This document shows positions 24,593 to 28,745 of a stretch of 28,745 bases of DNA, one piece after another. The stretch lies in the IMG/VR virus record IMGVR_UViG_3300049740_002256, positions 1 through 28,745 of that record; one strand, given 5' to 3'. This DNA is from a virus. Position numbers and translations under genes: made by a program. The notes below the pieces were generated by a model. It made no database searches. It had not been told where the DNA came from and saw only the letters and a program-made list of their open reading frames with translations. The number at the start of each line of letters is the position of its first letter. The first letter of the stretch is position 1.

Positions 24593-25204
24593 TTATAAGA
24601 TTTCACCACCAGCTGAAAGATATCTTTCTGCTTTTTTATATTTCATAAACTCAGTAGAACCATCAGATAATTTTACCATTACCCTTTCGTTTCTACCATA
24701 CTTTTTTCCTCGTGTGATTGTAGTAGTATATCTTCTATCAGAATCTGTTATAAGAATACCATCAAGATGGTCTATCTCGTGTTGAGCACATACACATTCT
24801 AACAATCCTTCATCATTAAAGAAATCATCAGAATTTTCCCATTCCTTCTTAGTTGGTGAAAATATAACGGTTCCTAAATTATCACATTCTACTGTAAATG
24901 ATTTATGTCTTACTGTTTTTACTGGTTTTCTCATTGTTTTATCTAATGATAAACATTGTTCCACATAAGCAACTGTATCTTTTGATACCTCAGTAACAAC
25001 AGGGTTTATTAAAACGAGTGGTTCTGATACGTTGATTACACAAGCACGAACATCTAAACCTATTTGGTTGGCTGATAATCCAATACCACCATGTCTTTTT
25101 AATTCGTGTAAAAGAGTTGTTGATACAAAATTAATTTCCTCTTGACTCATTGGCCTTCCCACCAATGGTACTTTTAGTTTACTTGGATTTTTAATTAGTT
25201 TCAT
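24593..25204 (-). CDS. def: Peptide deformylase
   Basis: A 203-residue metalloenzyme that removes the N-formyl group from nascent proteins. All three family motifs are present: GIGLSANQ at 40-47 (motif 1), EQCLS at 82-86 (motif 2, Cys84 as metal ligand), and QHEIDHLDG at 141-149 (motif 3, His142, Glu143 and His146). Two deviations stand out: Ser for Ala in motif 1 and Gln for Gly in motif 2. A C-terminal extension of about 35 residues (from RGKKYGRNERV) follows the core. Marine phages often carry deformylases, thought to help make photosystem or other phage proteins. It overlaps the upstream gene by 14 nt. Confidence 0.93.
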   Translation of the reverse strand: MKLIKNPSKLKVPLVGRPMSQEEINFVSTTLLHELKRHGGIGLSANQIGLDVRACVINVSEPLVLINPVVTEVSKDTVAYVEQCLSLDKTMRKPVKTVRHKSFTVECDNLGTVIFSPTKKEWENSDDFFNDEGLLECVCAQHEIDHLDGILITDSDRRYTTTITRGKKYGRNERVMVKLSDGSTEFMKYKKAERYLSAGGEIL

Positions 25205-25430
25205 TAAATAAATTTAATTGGTTTGTTGATAATTTTCTACTTGAAGTAGGTTGTCCCCATCCTCTAACATATATTGTTCTACCACCATCTGGTGATTCGA
25301 ATATTTTTGCATCTTTCATTTTTTCAGAAAGATTATGTTGGAATTTTCTTGCCTCAAGATATAGTTCTCTTACTTTTTTTCCAAGTTCCATATCATTAGG
25401 ATAATCGTTTACTAATTGTTCTATATTCAT
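25191..25430 (-). CDS. Small conserved phage protein
   Basis: A 79-residue hydrophilic protein. It contains AKIFESPDGGRTIYVRGWGQ (about residues 41-60), a pattern recalled from small uncharacterised genes of T4-like phages. The start at ATG 25430 shares one base with the stop of the nucleotidyltransferase (TAATG), which is typical translational coupling; a longer start at 25466 is rejected. Function unknown. Confidence 0.7.
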   Translation of the reverse strand: MNIEQLVNDYPNDMELGKKVRELYLEARKFQHNLSEKMKDAKIFESPDGGRTIYVRGWGQPTSSRKLSTNQLNLFNETN

Positions 25431-25903
25431 TATTCTGCTATGTTTAAATATTTTTCTAATAACCAAGATGATGATTGTACTTTTTCACCCAATCCCCATA
25501 CTGATTCTATTCCGTATGAATTACATACATCGTTTTCTGGTGTGGTTGTTTCGGTTCTATCTCCTCCATTACCAAAAGCCATTTTACCTTTTATATCATC
25601 ACTATATGTAGTATGCCATTTATGTTTTGCATGGTCAATGAAATCAATTGCTGTATCATCTCCATGTATAAGTGGATTCATTACATAAACATAATCCACA
25701 TCTCTTAATGATTCCATTATAAACTTTCGTTCTCCTTCTTTCATAAAAGATTTACCTTTTTTTCTTCTTAACCAACTATCGTTATTTAATCCTATCCAAA
25801 CTTCATCTGCTAACTTCTTAGCATTTTGGATACACTCGATATGGCCTCTATGAACAGGGTCAAATCCTCCACTAATTAATATTACTTTGTATTTTTTTGC
25901 CAT
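25430..25903 (-). CDS. Cytidylyltransferase-like nucleotidyltransferase
   Basis: A 157-residue enzyme of the HxGH nucleotidyltransferase superfamily (RfaE-C/TagD type). GGFDPVHRGH (12-21) contains the HxGH motif. RRKKGKSFMKEGERKFIMES follows at 46-65, then GNGGDRT at 111-117. SSSWLLEK at 144-151 is the equivalent of the ISSTxxR motif. These enzymes activate a sugar or polyol phosphate, or an alcohol phosphate, as its CDP or ADP derivative. The substrate cannot be told from sequence. The gene is first after the host-type promoter at 25922-25952, and the gene after it is coupled by TAATG. Confidence 0.85.
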   Translation of the reverse strand: MAKKYKVILISGGFDPVHRGHIECIQNAKKLADEVWIGLNNDSWLRRKKGKSFMKEGERKFIMESLRDVDYVYVMNPLIHGDDTAIDFIDHAKHKWHTTYSDDIKGKMAFGNGGDRTETTTPENDVCNSYGIESVWGLGEKVQSSSWLLEKYLNIAE

Positions 25904-25921
25904 TATAAACTATTTGTTATA

Positions 25922-25952
25922 CAAATATACGAAATATTTCTGAATTATACAA
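25922..25952 (-). promoter_or_regulatory. Bacteroidota-type housekeeping promoter
   Basis: The minus strand reads TTG (25952-25950), 20 nt, TATATTTG (25929-25922). The spacing and the TTTCG before the -7 box are the same as in the promoter at 24056. The -33 box lies within the 3' end of the sulfotransferase-like gene. It would drive the nucleotidyltransferase, deformylase and small-gene unit. Confidence 0.74.
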
Positions 25953-26505
25953 GTCTTTCTTTATTTATTTGTTTTAATTTATTAGAAGAATCTAAAAAAG
26001 ATAAATCTAATTTATAATTTTTAAGTTTTTTATCTTTAAATATATCTTCATAATAATTTATTTCTAAATTCAAATCAGCTGATAATCTATCGATAACTTC
26101 ATTTGTTTTGGAAAGATATTCTTCAAGAAAATAATAAGAATCATCTTTATTAATTTTCTCATGTCCCCATTTTCTATCTACCCTACCCATATTGTATTTA
26201 TGCATAACATAGTAAGATTCCAATTGTTCTATAAAGTTTTTTCTTTTTAATAAAATTATATTGTTAAATTCTTTTATCTTTTCTAATAACAAATGATATC
26301 TAAACGAGTTTGGATTCAATACATGAGTTTGCCAAAAAGGTATAATCTTAACAACATCATTATAACTAAACTTAGGATATTGATTTATTAAATCAGGTTC
26401 AAATGAAAAATTCTTACCATAACTACTTGCTAAACTTTTCATAAGAGCTGTACTACCACATCTTGGAGCACTTACAATAAGAATACCTGTTTGTTTTATT
26501 TCCAT
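25945..26505 (-). CDS. Sulfotransferase-like protein
   Basis: A 186-residue protein with a SAPRCGSTALMKSL segment (12-25), resembling the PAPS 5'-phosphosulfate loop of sulfotransferases. ILLKRKNFIEQLESYYVM (84-101) is comparable to the 3'-phosphate motif (Arg...Ser), with Arg88 and Ser97 as candidates. The C-terminal half is short and helical, so the protein is smaller than a typical sulfotransferase (about 250-300). It overlaps the metK-like gene by 10 nt. The acceptor is unknown. It differs clearly from the other sulfotransferase at 376-945. Confidence 0.75.
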   Translation of the reverse strand: MEIKQTGILIVSAPRCGSTALMKSLASSYGKNFSFEPDLINQYPKFSYNDVVKIIPFWQTHVLNPNSFRYHLLLEKIKEFNNIILLKRKNFIEQLESYYVMHKYNMGRVDRKWGHEKINKDDSYYFLEEYLSKTNEVIDRLSADLNLEINYYEDIFKDKKLKNYKLDLSFLDSSNKLKQINKERLV

Positions 26506-27461
26506 GTGAATCTTGCACCCATATGTCCGAACGCTGCTGAATCACCAAATATTGGTTTTCTGAGTTCTAAGAAATCAATAATTCCTTTTGGTGATAAATC
26601 ATATCCTTTGATAAATTCGTGTTCTCCATCAACGATAGCAGTTGCTTGAAGTGGTTGGTCATATCCAATTGCATAAGCAAGTTGAACCATTACTTCTTGT
26701 ACCTCTGGTCTTTCTTCTAAGATATCTACCGCGATTCTTCTTCCCATATATGCCGCACTTCTATCTACCTTTGTAGCATCCTTCCCACTAAACGCTCCTC
26801 CACCTATTGGAACTCTTGGGCCGTAATTATCTACTGCTAACTTTCTACCAGTTAATCCAGCATCAGCAGTAAACCCACCAATGTTCCAATCACCTGCAGG
26901 ATTACAATGCAGTGATTCAATATGGTATTGTGGATATCTACTAAAGAATCCTCCAACCAAACCTTCTAACATTTCAGTTGGTGCGTTTTGGAATGAACAA
27001 ACAACTCTAAGTGAGTTACCATTCATAGTAACTTGTGTCTTACCATCATATGGATATTTATCAAATACAAATTTATTTAATTCTCTTGATAGATAATATT
27101 CTTGTGGTAAGAAGTCTTCATTATCTCTACAAGCATAACCAATCATAATTCCTTGGTCACCTGCTCCACCAGTATCAACTCCATTTGCAATCTCTGGTGA
27201 TTGTGAGTTGATGTTAATGATAACATTAATTGTATCATCGGTAGTTACATCATGAACTACCTTTACAATGTTTTCTCTTGTTACTACGGCATTTGAAGTA
27301 ACTTCTCCTGTGATATAAACTTCTCCCATACCACCACAAGTTTCAATTGCACATCGTGAGTTTGGGTCTTGTTCTAGGTGTAAATCTAAAAGTGTGTCTG
27401 ATATTCTATCACACATCTTATCTGGGTGCATCGGTGATACACATTCTGCTGTTCTAATCAT
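26496..27461 (-). CDS. metK: S-adenosylmethionine synthetase
   Basis: A 321-residue enzyme that makes S-adenosylmethionine from methionine and ATP. HPDK (12-15), GGAGDQGIMIGYA (98-110), GGFTADAGLTGRK (195-207) and GGGAFSGKDATKVDRSAAY (220-238) are the classic signatures. It is about 60 residues shorter than the usual bacterial protein (roughly 380-400), mainly in the segment after GYA and before the second signature. The catalytic motifs remain. The N-terminus lacks the longer ESVxEGHPDK lead, reading ECVSPMHPDK. The gene is tightly packed (8-nt overlap with the upstream small ORF). It may feed a methyltransferase outside the window. Confidence 0.95.
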   Translation of the reverse strand: MIRTAECVSPMHPDKMCDRISDTLLDLHLEQDPNSRCAIETCGGMGEVYITGEVTSNAVVTRENIVKVVHDVTTDDTINVIININSQSPEIANGVDTGGAGDQGIMIGYACRDNEDFLPQEYYLSRELNKFVFDKYPYDGKTQVTMNGNSLRVVCSFQNAPTEMLEGLVGGFFSRYPQYHIESLHCNPAGDWNIGGFTADAGLTGRKLAVDNYGPRVPIGGGAFSGKDATKVDRSAAYMGRRIAVDILEERPEVQEVMVQLAYAIGYDQPLQATAIVDGEHEFIKGYDLSPKGIIDFLELRKPIFGDSAAFGHMGARFTWK

Positions 27462-27567
27462 TGTTTAGTTTTTGTTGTAACTTTTGGATTTCTAATTTAA
27501 TTTTTTGGGTCTGTGGTTTTACTAACTTTAGTTCCACTATTCTTTCTATAATTTCTTTCTTATCCAT
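27454..27567 (-). CDS. Tiny coiled-coil ORF (37 aa)
   Basis: A 37-residue, Lys/Glu/Ile-rich ORF (MDKKEIIERIVELKLV...). It would form a short helix or coil. Its ATG overlaps the stop of the preceding small ORF by 8 nt, and its own end overlaps the metK ATG by 8 nt, so it fits the compact chain of genes. There is no clear ribosome-binding site of its own. Function unknown. Confidence 0.5.
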   Translation of the reverse strand: MDKKEIIERIVELKLVKPQTQKIKLEIQKLQQKLNND

Positions 27568-27730
27568 TTGTTATTTGTTTTTTTAAATCTTTGTACTTTT
27601 TATTCCACTTAGAAATTTCTTCCTTATAACCTTCTTTAATTAATTCTTGTTTTTCAAGTTTTAATTTAAGTTCTTTATTTTCTTTTTCGAGTTGTTGAAT
27701 CTTAATCTCGTATAATCTTTTATGTTCCAT
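27560..27730 (-). CDS. Small coiled-coil ORF (56 aa)
   Basis: A 56-residue Lys/Glu/Leu-rich ORF with heptad-like spacing (IQQLEKENKELKLKLEKQEL), a probable coiled coil. ATG at 27730, 3 nt after the thyA stop. The end overlaps the next small ORF by 8 nt. No strong ribosome-binding site. The phase-preserving chain of overlaps is the main evidence that it is translated. Function unknown. Confidence 0.55.
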   Translation of the reverse strand: MEHKRLYEIKIQQLEKENKELKLKLEKQELIKEGYKEEISKWNKKYKDLKKQITNG

Positions 27731-27733
27731 AAT

Positions 27734-28621
27734 TTAATTAGATAGTGGTGCTTTTATTGTTGGGTGATATTTGTATCCTTCTATTTCATAATCCCATTCT
27801 CCTTTTAAAATATCTACGTTAGAAAATTTTATTGTTGGTAATGTAAAAGAACCTCGTAATCTTTGTTCTTCTGCTTGTTCAATATGATTTTTATATAAAT
27901 GAGTATCACCTAAGTTCCCAATCAGTTCACCTGGTTCTAAATTTGTTTCTTCACATAATAAGAGTAATAGAGTACCATAAGATGCAATATTAAATGGTAA
28001 CCCTAAGAATGTATCTACTGAACGTTGATTCCACATTAGAGATAACTTACCATCGTTTACATAACATTGGAATCCATAATGACAAGGAGGAAGAACTACT
28101 AGAGGTAGTTCACCTACGTTCCAAGCTGATACCATCAATCTTCTACTATCAGGATTCTCTTTTATATTTTTAATTAATTCTTTGATTTGGTCTTTACCAC
28201 CTTTGTTTATCTCACCTGCAACTGGTGACCATTCTCTCCATTGTTTACCATATATTGGTCCAAGTTCTCCATAGTTTCTTGCAAACTCCCAATCTGATTT
28301 TATTTTTTGTATAAACTCTTTTTGAGTAAGTTCATCTTTATGTGGATATGCTTTATATGCATCACCATCCCAAATATGACAATTGTTATCAACTAAGTAT
28401 TTGATGTTAGTATCTCCTTTTAGAAACCACTTCAATTCAGTCATCATAGTTTTAACTGCCATCTTCTTTGTGGTTAGTAAAGGAAACCCTTCACTCATAT
28501 CATGTCTGATTTGTTTACCAAATACAGATATAGTACCTGTACCAGTTCTATCACCCTTTTCCTTTCCTTCTAACAAGATATCTTGCAATATCTTTTGGTA
28601 TCGTAAATCTAAACTATTCAT
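27734..28621 (-). CDS. thyA: Thymidylate synthase
   Basis: A 295-residue ThyA-type enzyme that makes dTMP from dUMP using methylene-tetrahydrofolate. GDRTGTGT (23-30) with the phosphate-binding Arg25, NPDSRRLMVSAWN (156-168, the dimer-mate arginines), the catalytic Cys180 in LPPCHYGFQCYV, and QRSVDTFLGLPFNIASY (199-215) are all visible, as is HLYKNH (241-246). Length is normal (E. coli 264). Phages carry it to secure dTTP for replication. Start ATG at 28621 lies 1 nt after the upstream gene's stop. Confidence 0.97.
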   Translation of the reverse strand: MNSLDLRYQKILQDILLEGKEKGDRTGTGTISVFGKQIRHDMSEGFPLLTTKKMAVKTMMTELKWFLKGDTNIKYLVDNNCHIWDGDAYKAYPHKDELTQKEFIQKIKSDWEFARNYGELGPIYGKQWREWSPVAGEINKGGKDQIKELIKNIKENPDSRRLMVSAWNVGELPLVVLPPCHYGFQCYVNDGKLSLMWNQRSVDTFLGLPFNIASYGTLLLLLCEETNLEPGELIGNLGDTHLYKNHIEQAEEQRLRGSFTLPTIKFSNVDILKGEWDYEIEGYKYHPTIKAPLSN

Positions 28622-28622
28622 A

Positions 28623-28745
28623 TTATAAATTATGTAATCTTTCTATTTCTTCTTTTATTTTTATATTCCAAGGTCCCCATGTGATATTATCTATCATCCA
28701 TTTTCTATAATAAGGAGGAATTGATGCAACAGGTTTACCTTTATA
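28623..28745 (-). CDS. C-terminal end of an unidentified gene
   Basis: The last 40 residues of a gene that begins beyond the right edge. It has YKGKPVASIPPYYRKWMIDN; this resembles the KGK...IP..Y..W end of DUF3820-like domains, which also occur at the end of some phage nucleases and helicases. No further call is possible from this fragment. Confidence 0.6.
   Translation of the reverse strand, partial: YKGKPVASIPPYYRKWMIDNITWGPWNIKIKEEIERLHNL

Noticed and set aside
1-28745. tRNA genes
   Set aside because: Coding density leaves few gaps, and none of the intergenic stretches contains a cloverleaf-like pattern or a TTCGA-type arm that I could support.

Overview
The window is a stretch of a T4-like (myovirus-type) tailed-phage genome, packed tail to head on the minus strand and visibly AT-rich. 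Diagnostic genes are a gp25-like and a gp6-like baseplate protein, a gp5-like spike, a gp55-like late sigma factor, and phage-borne thymidylate synthase, peptide deformylase and S-adenosylmethionine synthetase. No plus-strand gene, tRNA, rRNA, CRISPR array or insertion sequence could be supported. The only non-coding stretch of 250 bases is 20442-20691.

Two lines of evidence point to a Bacteroidota (marine flavobacterium-like) host. First, two intergenic regions carry a near-perfect Bacteroidota housekeeping promoter, (T)TTG-N20-TATATTTG. Second, two tail proteins carry four copies of a short Cys/Asp/Asn repeat (GCxDxxAxN[YF]N...C) typical of flavobacterial surface proteins. The host call is an inference.

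Layout, in transcription order (right to left). 28745-24104: metabolic and accessory genes, namely a partial unknown gene, thyA, two tiny coiled-coil ORFs, metK, a sulfotransferase-like gene, a nucleotidyltransferase, a small conserved gene, peptide deformylase and two small phage genes. 24087-20601: a unit led by a host-type promoter, with a signal-anchored lytic enzyme, a one-helix membrane protein, the gp55-like sigma factor and a NodU-type carbamoyltransferase, closed by a terminator. 20601-20211: a structured intergenic region and a holin-like gene with its own terminator. 20138-2347: the virion (baseplate, spike, tail) block. It is read from repeated copies of the 10-mer ATATTTATAT upstream of operon heads and ends at a strong terminator. 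2338-1: a structural paralog, a small protein, a second sulfotransferase and a partial GIY-YIG-like gene.

A coherent programme is suggested. Host RNA polymerase would read the housekeeping-like promoters and make the gp55-like factor. That factor would then read the six ATATTTATAT sites, which lack a recognisable -33 box, to express baseplate and tail genes. The most unusual points are this two-class promoter system, the host-adhesin-like repeats between proline-rich linkers in tail proteins, and a set of small-molecule enzymes (MetK, carbamoyltransferase, two sulfotransferases, nucleotidyltransferase).
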